From an uncultured Acidobacteriota bacterium (GTDB taxonomy: Bacteria; Acidobacteriota; Terriglobia; UBA7540), in the NCBI GenBank assembly GCA_937900045.1, contig CALCEB010000192.1, positions 1 to 41,208 on the forward strand: a stretch of DNA of 41,208 nt. Direction: 5' to 3'. Shown in pieces: positions 1 through 9,349 of this stretch. The first letter of the stretch is position 1, and each line of letters starts with the position of its first letter. Under the pieces are notes generated by a model that saw only the letters and a program-made list of their open reading frames with translations, was not told where the DNA came from and did not search any database. The position numbers were made by a program, and so were the translations under genes.

Positions 1-90
<90 letters not shown>

Positions 91-112
91 GCGTGAAAAG
101 GGACAACTTGGC

Positions 113-118
113 ATTATA
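113..118 (-). promoter_or_regulatory. -10 box of the tRNA-Ser promoter
   Basis: A consensus TATAAT lies on the minus strand 22 bases upstream of the tRNA 5' end, about right for a short 5' leader removed by RNase P. No good -35 box lies at 17 bases; the closest is a TTGCTG about 20 bases upstream. Confidence 0.5.
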
Positions 119-150
119 GCAGAGGGCAAACTTTGGCCAGCAACGGGAGG

Positions 151-273
151 GTAGTGGGTCAGTTTGCTGTAGCGGCGCTCGGAGCCTGCCCTGGAAGGGA
201 GCGCCGGAAACTGTTGAGAAATAAAGTTCGGCGGTCACAGACCGCCGCTACAGCAACCAAACTGCACCACTAC
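151..273. repeat. Dispersed palindromic element, copy 1 (full length, 123 bp)
   Basis: This imperfect inverted repeat begins GTAGTGGGTCAGTTTG and ends with the complementary arm CAAACTGCACCACTAC. Both arms continue into CTGTAGCGGCG, and the right arm has four extra bases. The centre holds two smaller hairpins, GGCGCTC...GAGCGCC-like and GGCGGTCACAGACCGCC, separated by an AT-richer spacer. It starts 29 bases beyond the tamB stop codon, so its RNA could act as a 3' stem-loop for that transcript. The same element recurs at 28580, 29738 and 41044, and in partial form elsewhere. Confidence 0.85.
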
Positions 274-302
274 CGACGGGGGAGGCAGGCATTCACCAGT
301 CA

Positions 303-3300
303 TCACTTAAACCGCCGGCGGAATTGCAACTCCACCCCATACACACCGTTGATGTCACGCTCGGCAATCAGAGAAATACGATCTGAAAGATCCCATTCCA
401 TCCGGACATCGCGCTGCTGAGCCGCTCCGGTGTTGGTGGCATAGGAAAGCGTTACGTCGCGCCCCACCTGTTCCTCAACCGTTATCCGGACGCCGCCCGC
501 CGTGGTAGGCCCCAGCAAGTTGGGATCAATACGAATGCGGCTCACACCCAACAACCGCTGGACCCGGCCTGAGAACTGGCTGGAGAGAGCCTGTGAAAGG
601 AGGGCGCTGGCGCCGACCGCTGCGGCAGGCTGAGCGCCTCCAGCGTTCAATTGTTGGAGTTGAGGCGCATAGCCCAAGGCCAATAGGGAGAGAATGTCCT
701 CAGTGGGCAGGGGTGGATCGGACCGGTAGGCGATTTTGGCGCGGTCGAGCGGGCCCGTGACGTCCAGGGTCAGATCATAATGTTCAGCACGAGTGGTAGC
801 TTCCAGATCGAGCACCGGCTGGGTGCGAACCGGACTGGTCATGGTGATGTCACCACGGGTAATTTTGTAGCGGGTGCCACGGATCAATGCGTAGCCGCTT
901 CTCAAGTGGATGGTGCCCAGCACCACGGGATCGGTCACAGTGCCGCGCAGGGCCACGTCGATGACGGCGACAAGGCCCAAATCATGCGATTCAAGGCTGA
1001 CGTCCGGCGACGTAGAGACAGCCATGTTCAGCCGGATCTTTGATGCAAGCGGATTTGACACGCTGGGTACAGGAGGCGCGGGCGAGCCAACCCTCCCGAT
1101 CCATGAAAGCAGATTGAAATCCCCACGAGGATACATCTGGGTCACGGACAGATTACCGGAAAGCTGGCCGTCACTTTCAGTTCCAGCGAGTCGAAGATTA
1201 CCCGAAAGGAGCGAAATGAAGTCCGCCGGAAAACCGAGGCGGGCGCGCTTCAGGGCAGCCGTGAGGTCATAACGAAAGTGCGCGCCCAACACCACGGATC
1301 CCCGCATTTGAATTGAACTTTGTCCGCTGTTCGATCCTAATTCCACGATGGTCGCTTGGTTTCCCTGCAACTCAATCCTTCCGTTTAATCCAGCCACTTG
1401 AAATGGAAAGTGGGCGTATCCAATCCCCAGGTTTTTCACGTCAATCTTTCCGGAAAAGAAGGGATTTTCGATGGTGCCACGCGCTCTCAATTCCGCATCA
1501 ATCGTCCCGGCCGCCTGGAGAGAGGGATCAAGAAGGCTGAGAAGCGATGCCCCACTCTGGCCATTTACCTGGAAATCGAGCTCCATCGGATGGGCAAAGC
1601 GTAACGATCCTGCAAGTTGAAGATTAGTGGATGGCCCGCTGAGCTGAAAGGAATCCGCCGTAAGTTTGCGGTCTGCATAGGTTAAATGGACCGGCTGACG
1701 ATTCTTCCAGGTCAAGTTGCCAAGGGAAGCTTCCAAGTCCGGCAAGTTGGCATCCATCACCCATGTTGAAGGCGACCGCAACGAGCCGTGACCTTCAAAG
1801 AGTCCGCTCGCGCTAAGTTGCGCTTTCGAATTCAGGTTCTCAAGCCAATCAATTCCGGTGTCGATGCGGAATTTGTCTAATTTCCCATTGAAGTGGACAG
1901 GCCAGTCAGCCTCCGTCCTCGCCGAGGCAGTAAGAACAGCCGACGCCTGCGAACCCGTGATCTTCCCGGAAAGCCGGGCCTCATGCCCCTTCAGACCGAG
2001 CGTGATTTCAAAATGACCGGCGCTGACACCTCCCAGTCCGAAGTCCGGAACATCCACTTCGGCTTGCATCTGAGGATCATCGAAAGTCCCCGACCCTTGC
2101 AGATGGATTTCTGCGATGCCTTCCAAGCCCCGGATTGCCTTTTGAACATCCTTGCTACTGGCTCGCAAATTGAGACTGCGGAACCTTGACAACTGAAAAT
2201 TCTCACCGTGTAAATCCACGGAAAAAGTGCGCTGAATTAAATCCACACGCCCCACGGCCTTCAATTTGCCCTTGCCCTTGGCCACTTCGATATTGGTGAA
2301 ATCTATGATGGAGTTGACAGCCATAGCCTGAGCCTGGATCAAGTCGATCGGCTCACCAGCGGCTTCGGCCTGCCGAATTTCGATCTCGCCGTGCCCCTTC
2401 AGGTTGGCGGGAGTGCCTTTGAAGGTGACTTCTCCATCCATTAATCCGCTCACGGGATATGAAAGTCCAAACGCATCCCAGATTCCCTCCAAAGGGGATT
2501 GGCGGGCTTGCGCTGTAACTTCCATCTGCGAAGCTGGAGTTACTTGCCAATTGGACAACGTCGTCCGGAGATCAAAAGTGAAGGGACTCTTTCCCGCCAA
2601 CAGCCGCCCGGTGGACACTTGCACGAGTTTGGGTGAAACAATGATGTTTCCTGAGAACCCATTCCACGGGAATCCGGCATATTTGAAAGGTCCAAAACTC
2701 ATCCTCCCGTGAATCTCCGGCTGCTTCAGGGATCCAAGGACGGTCCCTGAAACGCGAGCCGCTGATTCGAGCACAAATGGGATCGGCTTCTTCGGTCCTT
2801 CGAGATATTGAACGAAACTGCGCGATTCCTCGAAATCCCGGGTCTGGTATTGAAACTGAAGGTTTGAAGCTTGGCTCGCCAGCCGTCCCTGCGCCTCCAG
2901 ATTCGAGTGAGGAGTGTTGACGATGGCGCTGGCAATCTGAAGTTCGAACTCTTTTCCGATTTTCACTGACCCGCTGGCCGAGCCACGAACGGCCATAAGT
3001 CCACCCGCCCTTGTGGATGGCGGCGCGCCTTGCACATCGAAGTCTGCCCGGAAATCTCCGGGTGTCTTGTTGTAGGAAAGACCCAAACTGCCGCTCAGGC
3101 GGGAGTCCAGGTTGAACAGATTCGAAGCCTTTTCGCCGTTTGGGATTGCTTGAATAAAAGACGCAAGATCGGCACCTTGAATTGTCCCTTGGAAGTTGAT
3201 GCGAGGCCTTTTGCCCCTCAGTTGTGCTGTGGCCTCTCCCCGAGCTTCTCCGTCCATCATCCTGGCCGTGATGTGTGAAAGAGTGAGATGGTCCTGATCA

Positions 3301-4280
3301 ACCCGGAAATTTGCGGATACATCGGCAAGACCTGGCTTGAAGTTCGCAAATTCCATCCGAAGGTTGCGGACTGCAGAATGGCCCGAAGCGTGAAGTAAGC
3401 CCTGAGCATAAGTTCCTCTGGCGCTGAACCTTACGTTGCCACTGCGAATTGAGGAAAGGTCCAACACCCGAGCAACGGATTCAAGATTCATGGTTCCCAT
3501 TAGTTCAAATTTGACAGTGGGAGAATCCGCCAATTCCACAGTACCCGTACCAGTCCCGCTTCCACCCTCAGTACGCCAGACAACATCATCCAACTCGATC
3601 TGGCGGGCGGATATTCTGATCCTGGTGGCAACTGCCAAAGAAGGCAGATTCTGGCCGGAAACGGTGCATCTGAGGCTGGAGGAAGAGAATGACCCGGTGT
3701 AGGCGGGGCCTGGGCCAAAGCTTAGAAGCAAGGCAAGATCTTTCGCCGCAAAATCGAGCGGGATCCGTTGATTGTTCCAATAAAGTGCCGAGCGGTTGAG
3801 GCTAAAATTCTGGACGCGAAGATTTAACAGTTGGCCCAGTATTTTATTTCCTTGAAGATTCGTAGCCTGCTTTGGACCCGGCAAATTCATACTTCCATCG
3901 GGTTCGGTATACAAGTGAATTGTCATTCCAACGACATCAAACCTTCTGATGTAAAGCCTGCGTAACACCAACGACATCGGATTCAGCGTCACATCCAGGG
4001 TTGCCACGGTCAGCAAAGGCTTCTGTCCAATGCCTTCGTTGCCGTGCAAGACAAGCCCGTGCACAACCACCCTAAAAACCGCCGGATGAACCTCGATCCA
4101 CGCGATCTCCGGCCGGGCGCCGGTCGCCTGCTCGATCCTGTTGGCCAAATACCGTGTCATTACACGGCGGGACCAGGCCGTGCTTAAAACCGCCACCACG
4201 CTCATGTAAAAGATAAGGATCAGCGCAAAAAGGGCCAGAACGATTCGTAAGGGCCAGGAGATTCGCAAGCTCAATTTCAT
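303..4280 (-). CDS. tamB: TamB-family inner-membrane-anchored translocation/assembly protein
   Basis: This 1325-residue protein belongs to the TamB (DUF490) family. Such proteins are anchored in the inner membrane by one N-terminal helix and span the periplasm as a long beta-rich groove; known members help insert outer-membrane proteins or carry phospholipids. The sequence shows a single hydrophobic helix at residues 11-32, then about 1,150 residues of repetitive beta-strand-like sequence of AsmA/TamB character. The C-terminal TamB domain includes PTEDILSLLALG near residue 1192 and ends in RRRFK. The length matches known TamB proteins. The ATG start leaves 33 bases after the upstream SurA-like gene; no strong Shine-Dalgarno is visible, so coupling is possible. 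It is last in an Omp85-chaperone-TamB operon. Whether the substrate is protein or lipid cannot be read from the sequence. Confidence 0.9.
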   Translation of the reverse strand: MKLSLRISWPLRIVLALFALILIFYMSVVAVLSTAWSRRVMTRYLANRIEQATGARPEIAWIEVHPAVFRVVVHGLVLHGNEGIGQKPLLTVATLDVTLNPMSLVLRRLYIRRFDVVGMTIHLYTEPDGSMNLPGPKQATNLQGNKILGQLLNLRVQNFSLNRSALYWNNQRIPLDFAAKDLALLLSFGPGPAYTGSFSSSSLRCTVSGQNLPSLAVATRIRISARQIELDDVVWRTEGGSGTGTGTVELADSPTVKFELMGTMNLESVARVLDLSSIRSGNVRFSARGTYAQGLLHASGHSAVRNLRMEFANFKPGLADVSANFRVDQDHLTLSHITARMMDGEARGEATAQLRGKRPRINFQGTIQGADLASFIQAIPNGEKASNLFNLDSRLSGSLGLSYNKTPGDFRADFDVQGAPPSTRAGGLMAVRGSASGSVKIGKEFELQIASAIVNTPHSNLEAQGRLASQASNLQFQYQTRDFEESRSFVQYLEGPKKPIPFVLESAARVSGTVLGSLKQPEIHGRMSFGPFKYAGFPWNGFSGNIIVSPKLVQVSTGRLLAGKSPFTFDLRTTLSNWQVTPASQMEVTAQARQSPLEGIWDAFGLSYPVSGLMDGEVTFKGTPANLKGHGEIEIRQAEAAGEPIDLIQAQAMAVNSIIDFTNIEVAKGKGKLKAVGRVDLIQRTFSVDLHGENFQLSRFRSLNLRASSKDVQKAIRGLEGIAEIHLQGSGTFDDPQMQAEVDVPDFGLGGVSAGHFEITLGLKGHEARLSGKITGSQASAVLTASARTEADWPVHFNGKLDKFRIDTGIDWLENLNSKAQLSASGLFEGHGSLRSPSTWVMDANLPDLEASLGNLTWKNRQPVHLTYADRKLTADSFQLSGPSTNLQLAGSLRFAHPMELDFQVNGQSGASLLSLLDPSLQAAGTIDAELRARGTIENPFFSGKIDVKNLGIGYAHFPFQVAGLNGRIELQGNQATIVELGSNSGQSSIQMRGSVVLGAHFRYDLTAALKRARLGFPADFISLLSGNLRLAGTESDGQLSGNLSVTQMYPRGDFNLLSWIGRVGSPAPPVPSVSNPLASKIRLNMAVSTSPDVSLESHDLGLVAVIDVALRGTVTDPVVLGTIHLRSGYALIRGTRYKITRGDITMTSPVRTQPVLDLEATTRAEHYDLTLDVTGPLDRAKIAYRSDPPLPTEDILSLLALGYAPQLQQLNAGGAQPAAAVGASALLSQALSSQFSGRVQRLLGVSRIRIDPNLLGPTTAGGVRITVEEQVGRDVTLSYATNTGAAQQRDVRMEWDLSDRISLIAERDINGVYGVELQFRRRFK

Positions 4281-4313
4281 AGTTAGCGCCCGGCTTTCAT
4301 TCGGGCTCTCAGA

Positions 4314-5114
4314 TCATAAAGACATCAACTCAACGTGCTGCGACGTCTTTAATTGGGACAACCAACGCTTGAGGAGTTGGTCTATCTTCTGTTGTACCAA
4401 GAGTTCATGAATTTTCGCTTCAACTTCAGGCAACGGAGGCGGATTCCGGTTCCCACTCTGGGCAAGCTGCGGCACCAAAGTCTGTTGGTAGTAATCTTTG
4501 ATTTCCTTGGACTTGACCAAGGCTACGGGCCGCAGGCGGTGGTCAACAACGCGCAAAATTCGTTCTTGCCACACTAGTTTTTCGAAGAGCTGCTGCTTCG
4601 TGATGCCCAGCGGCTGCAGAGCCACCTCGAATGCCTCCTCATTTGGAAATTGCCTCTCGAGGATAGCGAGTCTTTTCCGGGCCACTTCTTCTGACGGACC
4701 AGCCAGCAGTGTAGACTGACCCGCTTCGAATTCGAGCAACTTCTGGTCAATCAAGCGGCCACGAATTTTTTCCATTTCTTGAGGTCCTGGCCGATCCGAC
4801 GGTTCGCGGCCGTCTTCAAGAAACCTTTCAAGACGATACTCATCAAGAACATCACTTTCGGTAATCGCCACCTTTCCGACGGAGGCCACAACACGATCCA
4901 GAGTCTGCGCCTGCTCACTTGCTCCGGCCGCGGTCCCCAGGCAGAGCGCCGCGAGCAATGCGATGCTCCCCATCCTTTGACGGAAACGTCTTGGAATAAG
5001 GCTTTCTGTATGTGCCCCGGGGAGCAGCGGCGCGCAAGCCCAGTCGAGCATACGCAGGAAATGCTTTGTCCAGCCGTCTGGACAGAGCATCGTCTTGGTT
5101 AGTGCAGTAGTCAT
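4314..5114 (-). CDS. SurA N-terminal-like periplasmic chaperone without a PPIase domain
   Basis: The 266-residue protein resembles the N-terminal chaperone part of SurA/PpiC proteins. DRVVASVGKVAITESDVLDE (residues 73-92) is the usual opening of that domain, followed by helices and a C-terminal helix near YYQQTLVPQ...LLKRWL. No parvulin-type isomerase domain is present, whereas SurA has one or two. The start ATG shares one base with the Omp85 stop (TGATG), which favours this start by translational coupling. It leaves an unusual 47-residue stretch before the hydrophobic signal-like segment MGSIALLAALCLGTAAGA (48-65). A downstream start at residue 48 would give a textbook signal peptide but lacks a well-spaced Shine-Dalgarno. 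Its position between Omp85 and TamB genes suggests it hands unfolded outer-membrane proteins to that machinery (inference). Confidence 0.72.
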   Translation of the reverse strand: MTTALTKTMLCPDGWTKHFLRMLDWACAPLLPGAHTESLIPRRFRQRMGSIALLAALCLGTAAGASEQAQTLDRVVASVGKVAITESDVLDEYRLERFLEDGREPSDRPGPQEMEKIRGRLIDQKLLEFEAGQSTLLAGPSEEVARKRLAILERQFPNEEAFEVALQPLGITKQQLFEKLVWQERILRVVDHRLRPVALVKSKEIKDYYQQTLVPQLAQSGNRNPPPLPEVEAKIHELLVQQKIDQLLKRWLSQLKTSQHVELMSL

Positions 5115-8023
5115 CAGAAGGCCTGTCCAATGCTCAGGAAGAATTGGAATCTCGGCAACTGCTGAACTTCGATCTGGGGACTAGCAATCTGATAGCGGGG
5201 CGGGTTGATGACATAAGCAAAGTCCACCCGGATTGGTCCCACCGGGGTCTTGTAACGAAGTCCCAATCCCGCGGCCTGAACGGTGTAGTTGAGATCGGTA
5301 GGCGAGGTCTGCATAAACTTCAAGAGACGCATGGTGCTGAATCCCGAATAAACATTGCCGGCATCATTAAAGAGTACGATGCCGTACCGCCCTTGCGCGA
5401 GAGGAACACGCAATTCAAATGAATTTACAAACATCGCATTACCGCCAAGGGGATAACCGGTGACCGGATCGCGCGGGCCGGCCTGATCCAGCGAGAATGC
5501 CCGCAGGGAATCACTGCCGCCGGCAAAGAATCTCTCCGCAAGAGGAATTTCATTCGACAACGCCAAGTTAGAACCAATGCCAGGGGCGCTCACCTGGCGC
5601 GGAGCGCCATAAGGAGATTCCACCCCAACCTGGGTGTTCCTCGCAAATACCAGATGTGTGCCGACGCGGTGATAAGTGGAATTCTGCCCAAGCAACCGCC
5701 AATAGTTGGCTTGCGAGCCCAAATTCGCTGCGGCAAAAGTGGCGTCGATCAGTGTAAAGGAGCCGCGTGTGGCATCTGCGGGGTCGTCCCGGAGGTCACG
5801 AACAAACGTTGAACCGACGGAGCCAATTCGCGCCGGCTGGCTAATCAATGGAATTGTTTCCGGGTTGATTTTGAGATTGGAGACGCTGACGTTCCCGTAA
5901 TTGTAACCGGCTAGGAGATAAGTGCCCGGGCCGAATTGCTTTTGAATGTCCACCGTCCCCTCATCCAGGTTGGACGTAAACGTGAGGACATCCCGCGTGC
6001 GGTCCGACGATCCGGTAATCCGCAAGGTGAGGTCGGGATGGTTCAAAAAATTCGGAATCGAGTAGCTGGCACTCGCCCCCGTCTCCAAGCTGGAGATTCG
6101 CCCCGAAAGTGAAAAGGTTTGGTTGCGCCCACCGACGCCGATGCGGCTTAAACCAAGGGAAAGCCTCGGGCTGGCGCCGAACTGTCCCTGGGGCTGGTTC
6201 CCACTCAGGCGTTGAACGTCCACGCCCCCTCCGTACCCCACCGTCCATCGATGGGCTTCAGCCACCGAGACCAGTACGGTCTTCTCGCCTCCGGGTTCCT
6301 CTAAGTCTGTAGGCGCGATTTGAACCTGGCTGAACAAACCAAGGTCATACAGGCGTGTCTGCGATTCGAACAGACTACTTTCGTCGAGAGGTTGGCCTTG
6401 CTTGAAAGTCACCTTGCGCAGGATGACACCCGGTCGCACGTGCTCATCGCCCACCAAAACCACGGCTTGGACGAATTCCCGGGGGCCCGGCTTGACGCTG
6501 TAAACAAGGTCAACAGTATGCTGCGGCGACTCCGGTGAGACGGTCCAATTGACCGTGGCCTGGTTATATCCCTGTTTTGAAAAATAAGTAAAGATGGCAT
6601 CGCGGTCATCGGCGGCAAGCGCGGGGGAGTAAGGATGACCCGGCTTCATGGGCAGCGTCGAACATAACTTTCTGGCCGTCGCTGCCGCAACGCCTTCCAA
6701 ACTCAGGCGGCGCACCTTGGACTGGGGCCCCTCGTCGATTGAAAAGGTGACCCACAGTTCGCCGGGGGTTTGCTTTATTCTTGGCGTCACTCTAGCGGCC
6801 AGATATCCACGAGATTGATAGAGATTCGTCATGCTGGCCAGGTCTTCTGCAAGGAGTTGATGGCTGAATACTCCCCGCAAGTTACCGGGGAAGCTCCGGG
6901 GCTGAATCTGCAAGATTGAGGCAAGATCAGAATCCGGAATCACGTAGTTACCCGTGAATGTGTACCCACCAAATGCGGAACGGGGGCCAGGGACGACGGT
7001 GTAAGTGATCCGGACGGTGTTTGACCGGACATTCGTATCACGCTTCCACTTCACTTGAGCGGAGTAATATCCCTGCCTCTCGAGATAATTCTGCAGGTCT
7101 CCCGAACCGGAATTCAGAGAGAGATCATCGGCCAGGCCTTCACTGTAAATTGGAAGCGCCTGTTTTGCCGCTAAGCCTGAAACTCGAACTCCTTCAACTC
7201 GGACTTTTACCAAAGGTCCCGCATCCACTTTGATCACCAGATTCCCGGTATTCGTTTGCGAGTTGTAGTCTTGACTCTCGACTGAAGCTGAGGCTTCCAA
7301 ACGTCCCCGCTTTACATAGAATCTGTGAATCCGGGTGATACCCCGGTCAATGAGCGTAGAATTGATGCGCTTCCCCGCTTTCCATCTTGAAACGGATTTC
7401 AGCATAGATGGGGCCACCACCGTTTTTCCACGAAATTCAACGTTGCCTAGGAGCGCGACCGGACCCAGGGAAACATTGAAAACAACGCCGGCAATCTGGT
7501 GTTCTGGGTCAAGCGCCAGCGTGCTACTTACCTTTGCCCTGTGGTATCCATTACTGGTCAAAAAATTGAGGACATGTTGGCGGGAAGCCGCAAGGTCTTC
7601 CGGGGTAAGCGGCTGGCCCAAGCGCAGACGGGCCGCACTGACCACGTCAGAGGCACGAAGACTGTGGGGGACAACCAAGGCAGACATTCCCCCCAAAAAG
7701 TAGCGGACTCCGGCCACAAAAATCAGGATCACCCCGTTGCGTTGCTTCTTGACGTCTGCCCTCAATTCTCTAAACCGGCCGCTGGCATAGAGATTCTTAA
7801 GGCTCTGAGCCACTTTCTGGCGATTCAGAGGCTCTCCGGCTTTTTGTTTAATCTCTCCCGCCACTGCCTGCAAATTGATCTTTGCATCGGTCTCAAGCTT
7901 GATGTCCAGGACCGTCTGGCCCCAGGGCAACGATTGCGCTGAAACGCTCTTGGGCAGAGCAAGGGCGGCAGAAAGCAAAAGGACACCGAGGATTTGGAGG
8001 GCAAGCTTGCGAGACAGGGTCAA
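5114..8023 (-). CDS. Omp85 (BamA/TamA) family outer-membrane assembly protein with seven POTRA-like repeats
   Basis: The 969-residue precursor has a signal peptide (residues 1-29, cleavage after VSA). About seven consecutive POTRA-like repeats follow, each with the pattern of a helix ending LY..G or Y..RGY, a strand, and a closing V..GP segment. The last ~350 residues are an Omp85 beta barrel, ending in an aromatic residue (IGQAF) as outer-membrane barrels do. BamA usually has five POTRA domains and TamA three. Linkage to tamB suggests a TamA-like role, but the repeat number leaves assignment between BamA and TamA open. The conserved barrel motif is SLRAF instead of the usual RGF/RGY. The reading frame begins at TTG with AAGGAG only two bases upstream, so the exact start is uncertain. 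Confidence 0.9.
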   Translation of the reverse strand: MTLSRKLALQILGVLLLSAALALPKSVSAQSLPWGQTVLDIKLETDAKINLQAVAGEIKQKAGEPLNRQKVAQSLKNLYASGRFRELRADVKKQRNGVILIFVAGVRYFLGGMSALVVPHSLRASDVVSAARLRLGQPLTPEDLAASRQHVLNFLTSNGYHRAKVSSTLALDPEHQIAGVVFNVSLGPVALLGNVEFRGKTVVAPSMLKSVSRWKAGKRINSTLIDRGITRIHRFYVKRGRLEASASVESQDYNSQTNTGNLVIKVDAGPLVKVRVEGVRVSGLAAKQALPIYSEGLADDLSLNSGSGDLQNYLERQGYYSAQVKWKRDTNVRSNTVRITYTVVPGPRSAFGGYTFTGNYVIPDSDLASILQIQPRSFPGNLRGVFSHQLLAEDLASMTNLYQSRGYLAARVTPRIKQTPGELWVTFSIDEGPQSKVRRLSLEGVAAATARKLCSTLPMKPGHPYSPALAADDRDAIFTYFSKQGYNQATVNWTVSPESPQHTVDLVYSVKPGPREFVQAVVLVGDEHVRPGVILRKVTFKQGQPLDESSLFESQTRLYDLGLFSQVQIAPTDLEEPGGEKTVLVSVAEAHRWTVGYGGGVDVQRLSGNQPQGQFGASPRLSLGLSRIGVGGRNQTFSLSGRISSLETGASASYSIPNFLNHPDLTLRITGSSDRTRDVLTFTSNLDEGTVDIQKQFGPGTYLLAGYNYGNVSVSNLKINPETIPLISQPARIGSVGSTFVRDLRDDPADATRGSFTLIDATFAAANLGSQANYWRLLGQNSTYHRVGTHLVFARNTQVGVESPYGAPRQVSAPGIGSNLALSNEIPLAERFFAGGSDSLRAFSLDQAGPRDPVTGYPLGGNAMFVNSFELRVPLAQGRYGIVLFNDAGNVYSGFSTMRLLKFMQTSPTDLNYTVQAAGLGLRYKTPVGPIRVDFAYVINPPRYQIASPQIEVQQLPRFQFFLSIGQAF

Positions 8024-8407
8024 TGCTCCTTACATTAGAAAAAGGACCCTCCCAATAAGCGGGAATATGAAGTCCTGCAAGAAATATGAGCAGCCCGGCT
8101 ATCCGCTCCCTGAAGTCCCCTTCGGGCTGCCACCGCAGATCGGAGAATCCGTTTTGTTTTACCCGGAGCGTGGCCATCACAAGGGTCCCATTCGCCGCCA
8201 TCAGACCCAATAATCGCCCCGCGCCCGAAGTTTGACCGTGCTATCTATTTTGATGCGGGCAAAGGAATTTTGGCCAAAACTGAATGGGTGGCTCCGGTGA
8301 CAGGAAAGCGAAGACGGCCTTGAGCACTCCATAAGGGTGTTCTACCCGATGATGGCGAAAACCTCTTCTCGTCCATAACATTAGCGGACCGAGGCAACAA
8401 AGTCCGG
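8024..8407. other. Intergenic region upstream of the Omp85 operon
   Basis: This 384-base gap separates the PIG-L gene from the Omp85 gene, both on the minus strand. I see no credible gene in it, only short frames without family resemblance or a Shine-Dalgarno. It presumably holds the promoter of the Omp85-SurA-TamB operon, but no convincing -35/-10 pair is visible. Confidence 0.5.
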
Positions 8408-9199
8408 TTAGCAATTCATTTTCCCGGAGGTTTGAACCAGGCTTCCCAGCCAATCCTTCAGGACATTCTTCTGAGGAAAGCCTTGGCCAAGGTGCTGAAA
8501 AAAACCCTCCGCCCATTCCAATCCAGCCAAATGCCCAGCCCGGGCGGCCATTTTTTTCCCCATCGAAGATGTGTCTGTAATCTCCTGCTGGGCGCCCAGC
8601 CAAGCCCGCTGGCTTTCATGGATGGAGATCATCTTTTCTTTCGTCTCCAGCTTTTCCGCTATGTTTACAAACAAGCCGGGAACGGATTCCCGGCCAAGAA
8701 TGTCCCGGCTGCCGAAGGGCTCCGTATAGTAAAGGGATGGGATGGCGCGAATCGGCCGCGCCGCCTGGCTCTCACCCGTCTTAAAATTGGGAGCCATGGC
8801 CCCGAAGCAGGCCGTCTGGCACAGACGGTTGGTAATTTCGTGATCCACCATATAGTCGGAAGGCGGATGAGTGAAGACTAAATCGGGATTCACCCTTCTC
8901 ATCCTCTCCATTACCTTTTGGATCGTGCGCCGGACGTAGAAAATACAGAGGTCCTTCTCGCCAAGGCAAACGTAGCTTGCGCCGATCAGGGCAGCGGCCT
9001 TCGCCGCTTCCTGCCGGCGAATGCGGGAAATCCTTGCGGCTGGAAGAACCGCGCTGCCGCAGTCACCAGCCGTCATCGTGGTGATGTGGATTTGTGCGCC
9101 GCGCGCCGCAAGACACGCCAACGTGCCGCCGCAGAGGAACTCCGCATCGTCGGGGTGTGCGAAAAGTGCAAGAACAATGAGCGATGAGGGCGAATTCAC
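8408..9199 (-). CDS. PIG-L family zinc-dependent deacetylase
   Basis: This 263-residue protein is a LmbE/PIG-L-type deacetylase, a family that removes acetyl groups from N-acetylglucosamine-containing substrates (GlcNAc-PI, bacillithiol and mycothiol precursors, antibiotic or cell-surface sugars). The diagnostic AHPDDAE motif sits at residues 14-20, with H15 and D18 as metal ligands and D17 as the probable general base. The second signature THPPSDYMVDHE (110-121) supplies the third metal ligand H120. The length is typical. No signal peptide is visible, so it is probably cytoplasmic. The start is GTG with no clear Shine-Dalgarno. It is 150 bases downstream of the DUF2911 gene and may be transcribed separately. 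The substrate cannot be predicted from context. Confidence 0.9.
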   Translation of the reverse strand: MNSPSSLIVLALFAHPDDAEFLCGGTLACLAARGAQIHITTMTAGDCGSAVLPAARISRIRRQEAAKAAALIGASYVCLGEKDLCIFYVRRTIQKVMERMRRVNPDLVFTHPPSDYMVDHEITNRLCQTACFGAMAPNFKTGESQAARPIRAIPSLYYTEPFGSRDILGRESVPGLFVNIAEKLETKEKMISIHESQRAWLGAQQEITDTSSMGKKMAARAGHLAGLEWAEGFFQHLGQGFPQKNVLKDWLGSLVQTSGKMNC

Positions 9200-9349
9200 G
9201 GGTAAAGTATATGATCTTATCCAAAGACTTCCGGCCTAGCCGATTCCGGAGAATGGTGGGTGCTGATGTGGATCGCGATGCACCCCCACCGCTTCCTGCA
9301 AGGGGGACAGAGGCCCATCACATCTTCGCTCCGGATGACGCGGACACTC

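Noticed and set aside
7893..8210. 105-codon open frame on the minus strand upstream of the Omp85 gene
   Set aside because: Its second half overlaps the Omp85 signal peptide in another frame and it shows no recognisable domain.
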